From contig JACDNU010000004.1 in assembly GCA_017656505.1 (NCBI GenBank), positions 30,024-94,023 on the forward strand: 64,000 bases of DNA, given 5' to 3'. This stretch comes from Archaeoglobus sp. (GTDB lineage: Archaea > Halobacteriota > Archaeoglobi > Archaeoglobales > Archaeoglobaceae). Below are positions 16,495-25,276 of this stretch, piece by piece; within the stretch, counting starts at the first letter, position 1, and every line of letters starts with the position of its first letter. A program made the translations under genes and the position numbers. The notes below the pieces were generated by a model, which saw only the letters and a program-made list of their open reading frames with translations, had not been told where the DNA came from and made no database searches.

Positions 16495-17691
16495 ATGGAT
16501 TCTGCCCTGAGAGTAAGCAAAGTTTCAGCCTTTGTAAACCTTCTCCTCACCCTTTTTAAGGGTGTGGCTGGCGTATCTGTAGGAAGCACGGCCTTGATAG
16601 CTGATGCTATTCACTCCCTAATCGACGTTTTTGGTTCGGTTTTTGTTTGGCTCGGGATTCGTATTTCTGAAAAACCAGCTGATGAAACGCATCCTTACGG
16701 CCATTTCAAAGCTGAAAGCCTTGCAGAACTGGCTGTTGGTATAATAATCATTCTATCTTCATTTTTTATTATTTATGAAGCTTTGAAGGAGCTGATAGCA
16801 TTTAAGGCTCCTGAGTTTGAATACTATGCTTTGGGGGTTGCCGCGATAGCAACAGTAACGAACGAATTGCTTGCCCGGTATAAGATTTCTGCTGGAAAAA
16901 AGTTCAAGTCTTCCGCTTTGATAGCTGAAGGGAAACACTCAAGAGTTGACGTTCTTGCATCCTTTGCAGTCTTTCTCGGTTTTATTTTCGTGAAAATAGG
17001 GTATTGGTGGGCTGACGGGCTGGTAGCAATAATCATATCGGTAATAATTCTGCAAATTGGGTTTGGCATTCTTAAGGATTCTACAGATACACTTATGGAT
17101 AAGGTTGACGAACAGCTTGATCTCCAAATTTCTGAAATAGTGAGCCGAATCGAAGGAGTTGAGAAGGTTGAGCTTATAGCCTCCCGGGGAACTTGGAGGG
17201 CAAAGATAATCGAAGTTCATTTCTGCATTAAACCAGGTTTGCCAAGTGATATCATCGATTTAATACAGAAAGAAATAGAGGAAAGGATTAAGTCCAGTTT
17301 TCACGAGGTCGTATCTGTAATCCCTGTAGTGAAGGTTTTGAGAGAGAAAGTTGTCCTTGCGATTCCGACGGATGATAAAGGCAGGGTTAAGAACGACATC
17401 AGTTCAGAATTTTTTACGATAGTTGAATTTGATGGAGAAGTAGAAAAGAAGGTAATCGAAAATCCTTATGCACATGCAGAAAAGAAGAAGGGCTTTTTAA
17501 TTTCTGAACTTCTGGAGAAACATGGTGTGACTGCTGTGGTGGCGAAGAAGATAGGGGAGGGGGCAAGAGCCCATCTCAGGAGCAAGGGCATAAATGTTCT
17601 CAACTTAGAGGGAAACACGGTTGAGGAAGTGGAGAAGAGGGCAAGGGAACTTATCAAGGGAAGCTCGTCAGAAAGTGTGGGTGAAGTATAG
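16495..17691 (+). CDS. Cation diffusion facilitator fused to a NifX/NifB-like domain
   Basis: Residues 1-285 form a CDF metal-efflux transporter. The helices contain the metal-site pattern DAIHSLIDVFGS and, in the second half, EGKHSRVDVLASF; HPYGHFKAESLAEL lies between helices two and three. The cytoplasmic ferredoxin-like domain follows (VEKVELIASRGTWRAKIIEV). Residues 290-390 are an extra domain, VLAIPTDDKGRVKNDISSEF onward with KKGFLISELLEKHGVTAVVA, matching the FeMo-cofactor-binding NifX/NafY-like fold. The fusion suggests metal export linked to a soluble metal or cluster sensor. The gene starts eight bases after the DUF134 gene, so the two are probably co-transcribed. Confidence 0.88.
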   Translation: MDSALRVSKVSAFVNLLLTLFKGVAGVSVGSTALIADAIHSLIDVFGSVFVWLGIRISEKPADETHPYGHFKAESLAELAVGIIIILSSFFIIYEALKELIAFKAPEFEYYALGVAAIATVTNELLARYKISAGKKFKSSALIAEGKHSRVDVLASFAVFLGFIFVKIGYWWADGLVAIIISVIILQIGFGILKDSTDTLMDKVDEQLDLQISEIVSRIEGVEKVELIASRGTWRAKIIEVHFCIKPGLPSDIIDLIQKEIEERIKSSFHEVVSVIPVVKVLREKVVLAIPTDDKGRVKNDISSEFFTIVEFDGEVEKKVIENPYAHAEKKKGFLISELLEKHGVTAVVAKKIGEGARAHLRSKGINVLNLEGNTVEEVEKRARELIKGSSSESVGEV

Positions 17692-17692
17692 C

Positions 17693-17718
17693 AGTCAAAG
17701 AGTTAGTCAAAGAGTTAG
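17693..17718 (+). repeat. Short 12-bp tandem repeat
   Basis: AGTCAAAGAGTT occurs twice in tandem, followed by AGTC, just after the transporter stop codon. It may be only slippage. Confidence 0.5.
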
Positions 17719-17823
17719 TCTGTTAAAAGTTAAGCATACGGCCTCGGAAATTCAACCTACTGATGTGAAGAAAAAGATTTAAATTGTTGTAGCTCTGCAT
17801 TTAACTCGGCAAAGGTGAAATAT

Positions 17824-18090
17824 ATGGAAATTGACGATTCAATATTTGAACTAATCGATGAAGAAGAAGAGGAATCAGATGACGATACAAAGCTTGCTGA
17901 AATTTACAGACTTGCAGTCAGGTTAATAAGATTGCTCGATAGCGTTAAAAGTCAGGAACTCAAAGAAGGAGCGTCTTTAATGCTTATTAGGGAGATTCTA
18001 AATGATGACCCCCTCCTCATGGGTCTTGCTTCAAAAATGATTCAGGATCTGAGCTTTGGCCTTACAGAAGATGAAAACTACGTTTCTTGA
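17824..18090 (+). CDS. Acidic small hypothetical protein
   Basis: An 88-residue product read from the ATG at 17824, with AAAGGTGA just upstream; the track GTG at 17815 overlaps that ribosome site. The N-terminus is strongly acidic (LIDEEEEESDDDTK) and the rest looks helical and amphipathic (LAEIYRLAVRLIRLLDSVKS, then ELKEGASLMLIREILNDDPL). There are no cysteines, no signal peptide and no membrane helix. I do not recognise a family. It is transcribed toward the convergent pyrophosphatase gene and has its own TATA-like AAGATTTAAAT about 40 bases upstream. Confidence 0.6.
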   Translation: MEIDDSIFELIDEEEEESDDDTKLAEIYRLAVRLIRLLDSVKSQELKEGASLMLIREILNDDPLLMGLASKMIQDLSFGLTEDENYVS

Positions 18091-18154
18091 GTTTTGTTTT
18101 GAAGTTTCGTTAGCTGTTATTAGAATTAAAAGTAAAAATAGTAAATAGTGTAAT

Positions 18155-19075
18155 TTAAGCAAAAGCTTTCTCGAAGAATGGCACAACCTGCTTCTTCCTG
18201 CTCATCACGCCCGGTAGCCAAACAGACTTACCCTCTAGTTTCTTTCCAAATGCCCTTTCCACAACAGCTGGATCGTCTGTTACTGAGAGCAGCTCTGTTC
18301 CTTCCTGGATTATGTCAGTCAGCATAAGAAAGATGCTGTGATAGCCACCTTCCTCCTTAACCTTCTTCATCTCCTCATAGAGCGGATCTTTGAACTCGTC
18401 CAGCAAAGAGAGAGAAACAACCTCAATCTGCCCAATTCCAACCTTGTTTCCAGACATGTTGAAGTCCTTGAAGTCTCTGAAGAGAAGCTCTTTTGGCTCC
18501 TTTCCAGCAAGATCTGATTTCTGCTTGAACATCTCCATTCCCAATTCCTGAACATCATCAACGCCGGCAATCTTCGCAAGCTCCTCCACGGCTTTCCTGT
18601 CAGCATCGGTTGTCGTAGCGGATTTCAGGATTACGGTATCGCTTAGAACGGATGCGAGCAGGATTCCTGCTATTTCTTTTGGTATTTCAACTCCATTATC
18701 TTCGTAAAGCTTCTTTACAACTGTCGCTGTCGATCCAACGGGCATGTTGAGATAGAATATCGGATTTGGGGTTGTGATGTCTCCTATCTTGTGATGGTCG
18801 ATTATCTCGAGAATCTCGGCCTTGTCAATGTTGTCGAGAGTTTGCCCAACCTCGCTATGATCGACCAAAATTACCTGCTTCCCTGTTCCATCAGTAAGAA
18901 GTTCTGGTTCGGAAAAACCGAATTTCTCCAAAACGAATTTTGTCTCTGGATTGAGCTCTCCCTGCCTTGCCGGAATCGCATCAACGCCCAGTTTCTTTTT
19001 AAGCTCGGCATATGCAATTGCTGAGCATACCGAATCTGTATCCGGGCTTTTATGACCAACTACATAAACCGCCAT
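18155..19075 (-). CDS. ppaC: Manganese-dependent (family II) inorganic pyrophosphatase
   Basis: The enzyme hydrolyses pyrophosphate to phosphate and drives biosynthetic reactions in the cytoplasm. The 306-residue product has the DHH-family motifs VVGHKSPDTDSVCSAIAYAE (HxxPDxD), ILVDHSEVGQ and EIIDHHKIGD. The C-terminal DHHA2 domain ends with the substrate-binding LPGVMSRKKQVVPFFEKAF. All are canonical for PpaC and the length is normal. No CBS insert is present, so it is the unregulated form. It is monocistronic by spacing. Confidence 0.95.
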   Translation of the reverse strand: MAVYVVGHKSPDTDSVCSAIAYAELKKKLGVDAIPARQGELNPETKFVLEKFGFSEPELLTDGTGKQVILVDHSEVGQTLDNIDKAEILEIIDHHKIGDITTPNPIFYLNMPVGSTATVVKKLYEDNGVEIPKEIAGILLASVLSDTVILKSATTTDADRKAVEELAKIAGVDDVQELGMEMFKQKSDLAGKEPKELLFRDFKDFNMSGNKVGIGQIEVVSLSLLDEFKDPLYEEMKKVKEEGGYHSIFLMLTDIIQEGTELLSVTDDPAVVERAFGKKLEGKSVWLPGVMSRKKQVVPFFEKAFA

Positions 19076-19185
19076 GAGAAGAAGTTTAAAAACAAGCTAA
19101 TAACTTTTTCTGTTTTCAATTTTTTTAATTTTTTCAAATCCCGCTTTGGACAATTTAAAACTATTTTTCGTGATTTTTAGGTGTG

Positions 19186-19860
19186 TCAGTCGTAGATGAC
19201 CTTCCACCTCGTGTATAGTCCGCTTCCGAGCTTTTGGAAGTTTAGCAACTCGAGTTGGAGAGGGGGATCGAAGGAGCGGCCGTCAACTATTGTCGGAGAA
19301 TTTTCTCCACCAATGATGATGCTTCCGAAATAGATATTCAGCTCATCAACGAGCTTTTCCTTGAGCATCGAGCTTATCAGAGTCCCTCCTCCCTCAACCA
19401 TAAGCCTTTCAACACCCATCTCGTAGAGGTAGTGGGAAAGCTCCCTCAAATCAACCCTTTCCTCTCCAAAAATCTCGATTTTCGCTCTTTCCGAGAGCTG
19501 AAGTCTTCTATCCTTGGCCGAAAGCTCTGTTGTAGCAATGAGAGTCTCAGCCTCACCATCTAGTACCTTCGCATTCACGGGAGTTCTTAGCTTGCTGTCC
19601 ACAACAACCCTTAATGGATTTGCGGCCTTGCCGTTTCTGAATCGCTCGATTTTCAGTCCCTCATGCTTTATTGTAAGCGAAGGATCGTCGGAAAGAACTG
19701 TTCCAATTCCAACCATTATCGCGTCTGAAAAAGCCCTGAGCCTGTCAACCCTCATGAAGTCCTCTTTACTTGAAATCCTAACCTGCCTCCTGCTTTCATC
19801 ACTTATCTTTCCATCGACACTTGCTGCCACATTTACGAAAGTGAAGGGACGGGAAAGCAT
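19186..19860 (-). CDS. arfC: Diaminohydroxyphosphoribosylamino-pyrimidine reductase (RibD-C/RIB7 type)
   Basis: The 224-residue protein belongs to the RibD C-terminal (dihydrofolate-reductase-like) family. It begins FTFVNVAASVDGKISDESRR and has the NADPH-site pattern DAIMVGIGTVLSDDPSLTIK, NPLRVVVDSKLRTP and VERLMVEGGGTLISSMLKEK. In archaea the stand-alone domain reduces 2,5-diamino-6-ribosylamino-pyrimidinone 5'-phosphate in riboflavin/F420 precursor synthesis. It follows the CinA-like gene by 18 bases on the same strand. Confidence 0.9.
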   Translation of the reverse strand: MLSRPFTFVNVAASVDGKISDESRRQVRISSKEDFMRVDRLRAFSDAIMVGIGTVLSDDPSLTIKHEGLKIERFRNGKAANPLRVVVDSKLRTPVNAKVLDGEAETLIATTELSAKDRRLQLSERAKIEIFGEERVDLRELSHYLYEMGVERLMVEGGGTLISSMLKEKLVDELNIYFGSIIIGGENSPTIVDGRSFDPPLQLELLNFQKLGSGLYTRWKVIYD

Positions 19861-19878
19861 TAAACCACCATTTCAGTT

Positions 19879-20562
19879 TCATTCCTTCAACAACTTTTCA
19901 AGTCTTTTCTTTGCTTCTTTTACCCTCTTATTGTCCTTCCCGGAGAACTTTACGATAACGTATCCCGGCTTTGGATACGACCCGATCTCTACATCCTTAA
20001 ACTCCTCAACTACCGAATTGAGCTGCTTTAGAATCTTCTCCTCGTATCCCTCAATCCTAAGACTCTCCTCGAAGTAGCGCTCCTTAGAGAATTTCTTTAG
20101 GATTTTCTCAAATGTATCTTCCATCTCCACAGGTACACCAGGCATTACGGCTACATTTCTCACTATGAAGGCTGGTGCAGCTCCTCTATCATTCGGAATG
20201 ACTTCTGATCCTTCAGGCATAGAAGCGACCTTCCTTATCGCCTCCTCGTTCCTTGTTAATCTTCTGAGCATAGAAGCTGCGACTTCATTCAGCTCCAGTT
20301 TTAAGCCAAAAGCTTTGGCAATCCCCTCGGCGGTAACATCGTCATGAGTTGCCCCCAATCCACCTGTTACAAGTACGAAATCAGCCTTCTTGCTCGCTTT
20401 AGAAACTTCTTCTGCAATCTCTGCAACATCGTCGGGAACGACGATAATCCTCTTAACCCTATGGCCCATATGAACGAGCTTTTTTGCCATATAAGCAGCG
20501 TTCGAGTTCGCTATGTCTCCGCTGAGGAGTTCGTTGCCCACTGAGATGATTATAAAATCCAT
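19879..20562 (-). CDS. CinA N-terminal-like molybdopterin-binding-fold protein
   Basis: The 227-residue protein starts IIISVGNELLSGDIANSNAA and has VLVTGGLGATHDDVTAEGIA (G-G-L-G-x-T-x-D-D), PEGSEVIPNDRGAAPAFIV and VAVMPGVPVEMEDTFEKIL, the hallmarks of the MoaB/CinA fold (COG1058). It lacks the C-terminal nicotinamide-nucleotide amidase domain of bacterial CinA. From its bacterial relatives it may hydrolyse a nucleotide such as ADP-ribose, but activity in archaea is not certain. It is upstream of arfC in a probable two-gene operon. Confidence 0.85.
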   Translation of the reverse strand: MDFIIISVGNELLSGDIANSNAAYMAKKLVHMGHRVKRIIVVPDDVAEIAEEVSKASKKADFVLVTGGLGATHDDVTAEGIAKAFGLKLELNEVAASMLRRLTRNEEAIRKVASMPEGSEVIPNDRGAAPAFIVRNVAVMPGVPVEMEDTFEKILKKFSKERYFEESLRIEGYEEKILKQLNSVVEEFKDVEIGSYPKPGYVIVKFSGKDNKRVKEAKKRLEKLLKE

Positions 20563-20666
20563 AAGAAAAATAGTTTAAGGAGAAGAAAAAATTTGCGAAT
20601 TTCCCGCTGCAAGATGGAAAAATTTAAATTAGCTCGTGCATAGGCTGGGAGGGAGGATGATCATTT

Positions 20667-21044
20667 ATGAAGACACAGGCAGAAGTCAGACAGCTAAAAG
20701 AAGGTGGTTATGTCGTTATCGATGATGAGCCTTGCGAAATCGTTAGCATGTCGGTAAGCAAGCCCGGAAAGCATGGAGCCGCGAAAGCCAGAATCGATGC
20801 CATCGGCATCTTTGATAAGCAGAAGAGGAGCATAGTCCAGCCTGTTACTGCTAAAATCTACATTCCCATCGTCGAAAGAAAGAGAGCGCAGGTGATAAGC
20901 GTTGTTAATCAGGTAGCTCAGCTCATGGATCTCGAAACATACGAAACCTTCGAGCTTACGGTTCCGGAGGGAATGGATCTCGAGGCAGGGAAGGAGATAG
21001 TTTACATCGAGTCAATGGGGAAGAGGAAGATCGCCGAGAAATAA
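20667..21044 (+). CDS. eif5A: Translation factor aIF5A (hypusine-containing)
   Basis: The 125-residue protein starts [20 protein letters not shown] and has the hypusination loop [12 protein letters not shown], in which Lys35 is modified using spermidine-derived aminobutyl. An OB-fold domain follows ([20 protein letters not shown], then [20 protein letters not shown]). The factor relieves ribosome stalling, for example at proline runs. A TATA element (AATTTAAATT, 20621-20630) and a strong ribosome site (GGAGGATGATC) precede the ATG. The speB gene starts one base after the stop codon. Confidence 0.96.
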   Translation: MKTQAEVRQLKEGGYVVIDDEPCEIVSMSVSKPGKHGAAKARIDAIGIFDKQKRSIVQPVTAKIYIPIVERKRAQVISVVNQVAQLMDLETYETFELTVPEGMDLEAGKEIVYIESMGKRKIAEK

Positions 21045-21045
21045 C

Positions 21046-21885
21046 ATGCATATCGATTCCTACTTTTCTCTTTCAAATTCAACCCTCGACAAGGCCGAAT
21101 ACGTTATTTTTGGCATTCCTTATGATGCCACGCAATCCTTCAAACCCGGTTCTCGCTTTGCACCCAATGCGATAAGGGAAGCGAGCTGGAATCTTGAGAG
21201 CTATTCGATGTACTTCGATTTCGACTTGAGTTTCTCGAAAATCTACGATGCTGGAAACATCAATGTTGACGGAGATTTCAGTCAAATTCAGGAAAGAACC
21301 TCTGACTTCCTTTCCAAAACCAAAGCTTTTCCCATCGCTTTGGGTGGGGAGCATACGATTAGCTTCGCATGCCTCCAAAATTTCAGGAATGTTTGCTATC
21401 TGACTCTGGACGCGCATCTCGACTTGAGAGATGAGTTCGATGGTAGCAGATTCAACCATGCATGCACGGTCAGAAGGGTCTACGAAAGATACGAGAAGGG
21501 GGATATCGAACGGGTGATCCAGCTTGGGGTGAGAAGTGGTACGGCTGAAGAAAGGGATTTTGCAAGGAAGAAGGGAATAGAGGTTTACTACGCTTGGGAT
21601 CTGATGGAAGATATAGACTGGGTTTTCAGGAGGCTAGAGAATTACGACAGAATTTACCTCTCTCTCGACATGGATGTATTCGATCCCTCGTATGCGCCCG
21701 GCGTTTCAACTCCTGAACCGTTTGGTCTAAACCCAATTCATTTTCTCAGACTTGTGGAAGAATTGGCTGACAGGATAGTCGGTTTCGATCTCGTTGAAGT
21801 TGTTCCGGATTCAAACAAGATAACGCAGACTCTTGCTGCTAAGCTAGTCTGCGAGCTTATTTCTGCTATAGAATCAAGCCTTTAG
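21046..21885 (+). CDS. speB: Agmatinase (ureohydrolase family)
   Basis: Agmatinase converts agmatine to putrescine and urea in polyamine synthesis. The 279-residue product has the binuclear Mn-site motifs ALGGEHTISF, LTLDAHLDLRDEFDGSRFNH and LSLDMDVFDPSYAPGVSTPE, plus the N-terminal YDATQSFKPGSRFAPNAIRE. All metal ligands expected in the arginase/agmatinase family are visible. It begins one base after the eif5A stop, so the two are translationally linked; this pairs polyamine supply with the hypusine-bearing factor. Confidence 0.94.
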   Translation: MHIDSYFSLSNSTLDKAEYVIFGIPYDATQSFKPGSRFAPNAIREASWNLESYSMYFDFDLSFSKIYDAGNINVDGDFSQIQERTSDFLSKTKAFPIALGGEHTISFACLQNFRNVCYLTLDAHLDLRDEFDGSRFNHACTVRRVYERYEKGDIERVIQLGVRSGTAEERDFARKKGIEVYYAWDLMEDIDWVFRRLENYDRIYLSLDMDVFDPSYAPGVSTPEPFGLNPIHFLRLVEELADRIVGFDLVEVVPDSNKITQTLAAKLVCELISAIESSL

Positions 21886-21902
21886 CATTACATTAGTTCG
21901 AA

Positions 21903-21929
21903 TATTTTTAAAATTTTTTCTCTTTTTAA
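21903..21929 (+). terminator. T-rich transcription terminator after speB
   Basis: TATTTTTAAAATTTTTTCTCTTTTT follows the speB stop. Runs of T like this end transcription in archaea. Confidence 0.5.
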
Positions 21930-21983
21930 ACTAAGACATTAATTATTTATACTTTGAAGTAATTTGATGGAATGGCGATTTGA

Positions 21984-22484
21984 ATGGCAACGGAAAAGAA
22001 TCTGGAAGATGCCTTTGCTGGGGAGAGCATGGCGAACAGGAAGTATCTTGCGTTTGCGAAAAAAGCTGAAGAAGAGGGATTTAAGAATGCTGCAAAGATT
22101 TTCAGAACTGCCGCGGAATCGGAAACAATCCATGCGATGAACCACCTGAAAGCGATGGATGCGATTAAATCAACCCTCGAAAACCTGAAAGCCGCTCTGG
22201 ACGGCGAGACTTACGAAAAGCTGGGAATGTATCCAAAATTTATTGAAGAGGCGGAAAAGGATGGTAACAAGAGGGCTGAAAGAACTTTTAAATGGGCTCT
22301 TGAGGCTGAGAAAGTTCATGCTGATCTTTATTCAAGGGCGGTTAAGGCTGTAGAAGAAGGAAAAGATGTTGAGGTTGGAGATCTCTACATCTGCGAGGTT
22401 TGCGGTTACACTGTTGAAGGAAACCCTCCAGAAAAATGTCCAGTCTGTGGGGCAAGGAGAGAGAAGTTCAGAAAGGTAGAATGA
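21984..22484 (+). CDS. rbr: Rubrerythrin
   Basis: A 166-residue peroxide-reducing protein of anaerobes. The N-terminal ferritin-like domain carries the di-iron ligands in EDAFAGESMANRKYLAFAKK, ESETIHAMNHLKAM and ALEAEKVHADLYSRA (the ExxH pattern). The C-terminal rubredoxin domain has the [Fe(SCys)4] ligands ICEVCGYTVEG and CPVCGARREKF. The domain order is classical (rubredoxin last), as in Archaeoglobus. A TATA-like ATTTATACTT (21945-21954) precedes it. It converges with the CoA-transferase genes across a T-rich and AAAAT-repeat spacer. Confidence 0.95.
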   Translation: MATEKNLEDAFAGESMANRKYLAFAKKAEEEGFKNAAKIFRTAAESETIHAMNHLKAMDAIKSTLENLKAALDGETYEKLGMYPKFIEEAEKDGNKRAERTFKWALEAEKVHADLYSRAVKAVEEGKDVEVGDLYICEVCGYTVEGNPPEKCPVCGARREKFRKVE

Positions 22485-22528
22485 CTTTTATTATTTAGTT
22501 TTCAGTTAAAATAAAATAAAATAAAAAT

Positions 22529-23866
22529 TTACAAAACGTTTTTCTTTTTGAGCTCCTCAAGCCTCTCTTTTGTGAAGCCGACAAACTCAGCGTAAATCAT
22601 CTCGTTGTCTGCACCAACAGGCCTGCAAATCCATTTGATTCTGCCCGGAGTCTTCTCGAATTTAGCCGTAACTCCCTGAACGTTGACCTCCCCATAGTTG
22701 GGATCGTTGATCTTTCTGAGCCCTCCTCTAACCCACCAGTTCTCCTCTTTGAAACTCTCAATGGGCTTGAGAACTTCTCCGGCAACACACGTTCCATCGC
22801 CAGAATAGTCGAGAGTTGCTTGAATTATCTCTTTCACCGTTCTCTGGGTACTCCATTTCTCGATTTCCGCCAGACATTTCGGCCAGTTTTCAGGTGTTAG
22901 CCTTTCCTTTATCGTGGGGAACATCTCTCTCAGATCGGGCCTGTTGATTATCGTTGTTAAAGCATAGAAGTTAATGTCGCTGAATCCTGCCATGAAGGCC
23001 ATCCCGTCTTTTGCCCTTATCAGAGTGTAAACGAAAACAGCCGGATCGAAGTTTGCGATTCTCCCAACCACCTTTCTTTTCGTGTGGTAGTATTGGATGT
23101 AGTAGTTGTTGGTCTTTGCCTGAGCCTCAGCCGGAACGGCATCGATAAACTGTCCTTTTCCGGTTTTTCTTCTGTAGAACAAGGCCACCATTATTCCGAA
23201 AGCTGCAAACCCGCCTCCCACGTACCATCCCATCCATGGGCCGAGTTTCGTCGGAACACGGGTGTGTTCTGGGAACTCTTCATATTCCTCTGGAATGCCG
23301 GTCGTCCACGCCATTCCGCTCATCGCTTGATGGACAACATCGTAGTCTGGTTTCTTAGATTTCGCTTTCGGCCCGAAATGTCCATAAGGCGAGATTGCAC
23401 AGTAAATTAATCCCGGATTTATTTTGCTCAGCTGCCTGTAACCAATACCTAGGGAGTCAAGGTACCCTGGCTTGAAGGTTTCTATGAGCACATCAACCTT
23501 CGGTATGAAACTCCTTAGGATATCCCTTCCCTCTTCTGTTTCAAGATTTAAGGTGATGTGGTACTTGTTCCTTCCCTCCACAATATAGGCGAGGCCACTA
23601 TCCTTGATTTTGAGCCCGAATGGAGTCATCTTCCTTGCTATATCTCCTTCGGGTGGTTCTACCCTGATAACTTTGGCCCCGTATTCAGCGAGCAGGGAGG
23701 AGCAGTAAAGTCCTGCAAAACTCCCATAGCTCAAATCGAGGACCACAATATCATCGAGAGCTTCGGGCTTCTCGGCAGCTTTAAAAGGATCGCAGTTCTC
23801 CTTTGCCCAGTCGTTCCACGGGACTTCTTCATAACTGATCGGGGTTGATTCTTCCAATTCGCTCAT
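22529..23866 (-). CDS. CaiB/BaiF family III CoA-transferase, second gene of a pair
   Basis: The 445-residue product shows the family III CoA-transferase fold: VLDLSYGSFAGLYCSSLLAE, AKVIRVEPPEGD and a SPYGHFGPKAKSKKPDYDVV segment whose Asp in DYD is the expected acyl-anhydride-forming residue. GKGQFIDAVPAEAQAKTNNY follows, and the protein ends PGRIKWICRPVGADNE. Such enzymes exchange CoA between carboxylic acids. It starts ten bases after the stop of a homologous gene, suggesting a two-subunit enzyme, as seen for benzylsuccinate-type transferases. A strong ribosome site (GAGGTGATTGG) precedes the ATG. The substrate is unknown; aromatic or dicarboxylic acids are possible. Confidence 0.87.
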   Translation of the reverse strand: MSELEESTPISYEEVPWNDWAKENCDPFKAAEKPEALDDIVVLDLSYGSFAGLYCSSLLAEYGAKVIRVEPPEGDIARKMTPFGLKIKDSGLAYIVEGRNKYHITLNLETEEGRDILRSFIPKVDVLIETFKPGYLDSLGIGYRQLSKINPGLIYCAISPYGHFGPKAKSKKPDYDVVHQAMSGMAWTTGIPEEYEEFPEHTRVPTKLGPWMGWYVGGGFAAFGIMVALFYRRKTGKGQFIDAVPAEAQAKTNNYYIQYYHTKRKVVGRIANFDPAVFVYTLIRAKDGMAFMAGFSDINFYALTTIINRPDLREMFPTIKERLTPENWPKCLAEIEKWSTQRTVKEIIQATLDYSGDGTCVAGEVLKPIESFKEENWWVRGGLRKINDPNYGEVNVQGVTAKFEKTPGRIKWICRPVGADNEMIYAEFVGFTKERLEELKKKNVL

Positions 23867-23875
23867 CCAATCACC

Positions 23876-25231
23876 TCACGGATAGAATAATCCTGACTTT
23901 CCATCCCAGTCTGGAGGCGGGCAGGAGAAGAACACATTTGGATCCCATTTGCCGATAACGCCTTTCTCGTAAAGTTCGTCAATCTCATCCTTTGTGAGGC
24001 CAAGCAGCCTGATAAAGATATGCTCGTTGTCTATGCCAGTTGGACGGGCAGTCCACTTTATCCTGCCGGGGCTTTCACTGAGCTTGGGAGTTGGAGCAAC
24101 TTCTGCAAGCGAACCGAAGATCGGATCATCGTAGATCCAAATCGCTTTTCTTGCTCTCCAGTGTTCATCGTTGTACTGATCCTCCGAGCTGAAGACCTTG
24201 TTCGAGGCAAAGCCGAATTTTTCTCCGAGATCCTCTAATTCTTTAACAGTCTTCTCCTTTGCCCATTCATGCAAGGCTGAGTAAATAACCTCTTGGTTTT
24301 CCTCCTTGAGTCTTTCCTCGATATCAGCATACTTTTCAAACAAATCGAGACGATTCATAGCCTCGCAAAGACCTCTGAATTCATCCTCTTTGAATGCTGC
24401 AATCGCTACGAAACCATCCTTGCATTTGACTATGTCTGAGGGAACGATCGCAACGTCTCTGTTTCCGTATCTGTCCCTGTTCTTTCCAGTAAGGCCAACA
24501 TATATCCAAGTCCAGTCCATGCTTCTCATCAGGTTTTCAGCCTGCGGGTGGTCTATGTACTGGCCTTTACCCGTTCTTTCCCTCCAGTGGAGTGCAACCA
24601 TAACGCAAAATGCTCCCATCATCGCTCCATAGTAGTCTCCTATCCACGCCCCAGCTTTGAGTGGGATCGCATCTTGGAAACCTGTGGATTCGATAAGACT
24701 TGAGGTTGCTTGAGCAACCGCATCATAGCTCGGTCTGAAAGTGAAGGGCCCCCATTGCCCGAAACCTGACATGCTTATATAAATTATCCTGGGATTTATC
24801 TTGCTGAGCTGTCTGTATCCTACTCCCCATCTATCCGTTGTTCCTGGGCGATAGTTCTCAACAACCACATCACTCCGTTTTGCAAGCTTGTAGATGAGTT
24901 CCTTTCCTTCAGGGGTTCTCATGTCGATTGCGATGTGGTACTTGCTGTTGTTCGTCGCCTCGAAACCTGCCGAGAGATTTTTATGGAAATCGGCAAAAGG
25001 CGCGAGAGGACGCATCGTATCTCCCCTGCCGGGCATCTCAACGTGGATAACCTCTGCTCCAAATTCTGCTAGGTAGGTAGCAACCATGGGCCCGAAAATA
25101 AGGGTTCCGATGTCCAGCACTCTGATCCCCTTCAGCGGTTCTGGTTTTTCTAGGATTTCCTCTGGATTCATTATTTCTCGTATGTACTCGGTGTAGGGCA
25201 AACTCTCCAGATCTTTTTCAACTCCGCTCAT
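23876..25231 (-). CDS. CaiB/BaiF family III CoA-transferase, first gene of a pair
   Basis: The 451-residue product is a homologue of the next gene. It has VLDIGTLIFGPMVATYLAEF, AEVIHVEMPGRGDTMRPLAP, the linker NYRPGTTDRWGVGYRQLSKI, SMSGFGQWGPFTFRPSYDAV with the catalytic-position Asp, and GKGQYIDHPQAENLMRSMDW. It shares the C-terminal PGRIKWTARPTGIDNEHIFI block with its partner. Both copies keep the Asp, so either could be active. A promoter with TTTAAATT (25277-25286) lies upstream. The neighbouring acyl-CoA synthetase suggests a shared acid-activation pathway. Confidence 0.87.
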   Translation of the reverse strand: MSGVEKDLESLPYTEYIREIMNPEEILEKPEPLKGIRVLDIGTLIFGPMVATYLAEFGAEVIHVEMPGRGDTMRPLAPFADFHKNLSAGFEATNNSKYHIAIDMRTPEGKELIYKLAKRSDVVVENYRPGTTDRWGVGYRQLSKINPRIIYISMSGFGQWGPFTFRPSYDAVAQATSSLIESTGFQDAIPLKAGAWIGDYYGAMMGAFCVMVALHWRERTGKGQYIDHPQAENLMRSMDWTWIYVGLTGKNRDRYGNRDVAIVPSDIVKCKDGFVAIAAFKEDEFRGLCEAMNRLDLFEKYADIEERLKEENQEVIYSALHEWAKEKTVKELEDLGEKFGFASNKVFSSEDQYNDEHWRARKAIWIYDDPIFGSLAEVAPTPKLSESPGRIKWTARPTGIDNEHIFIRLLGLTKDEIDELYEKGVIGKWDPNVFFSCPPPDWDGKSGLFYP

Positions 25232-25276
25232 CTAACCACCGTTCTTAATTATTTTTCACTACTTTTGTCTAAAACC

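Noticed and set aside
16311-16559. 82-residue plus-strand ORF over the DUF134 tail and transporter start
   Set aside because: The Glu/Ala-rich sequence is only the alternate frame of the Gly/Arg tail repeats; both flanking genes explain the DNA better.
22500-22528. Repeat of AAAAT units between rubrerythrin and the CoA-transferase
   Set aside because: Short AT-rich slippage in a convergent terminator region; no further structure.
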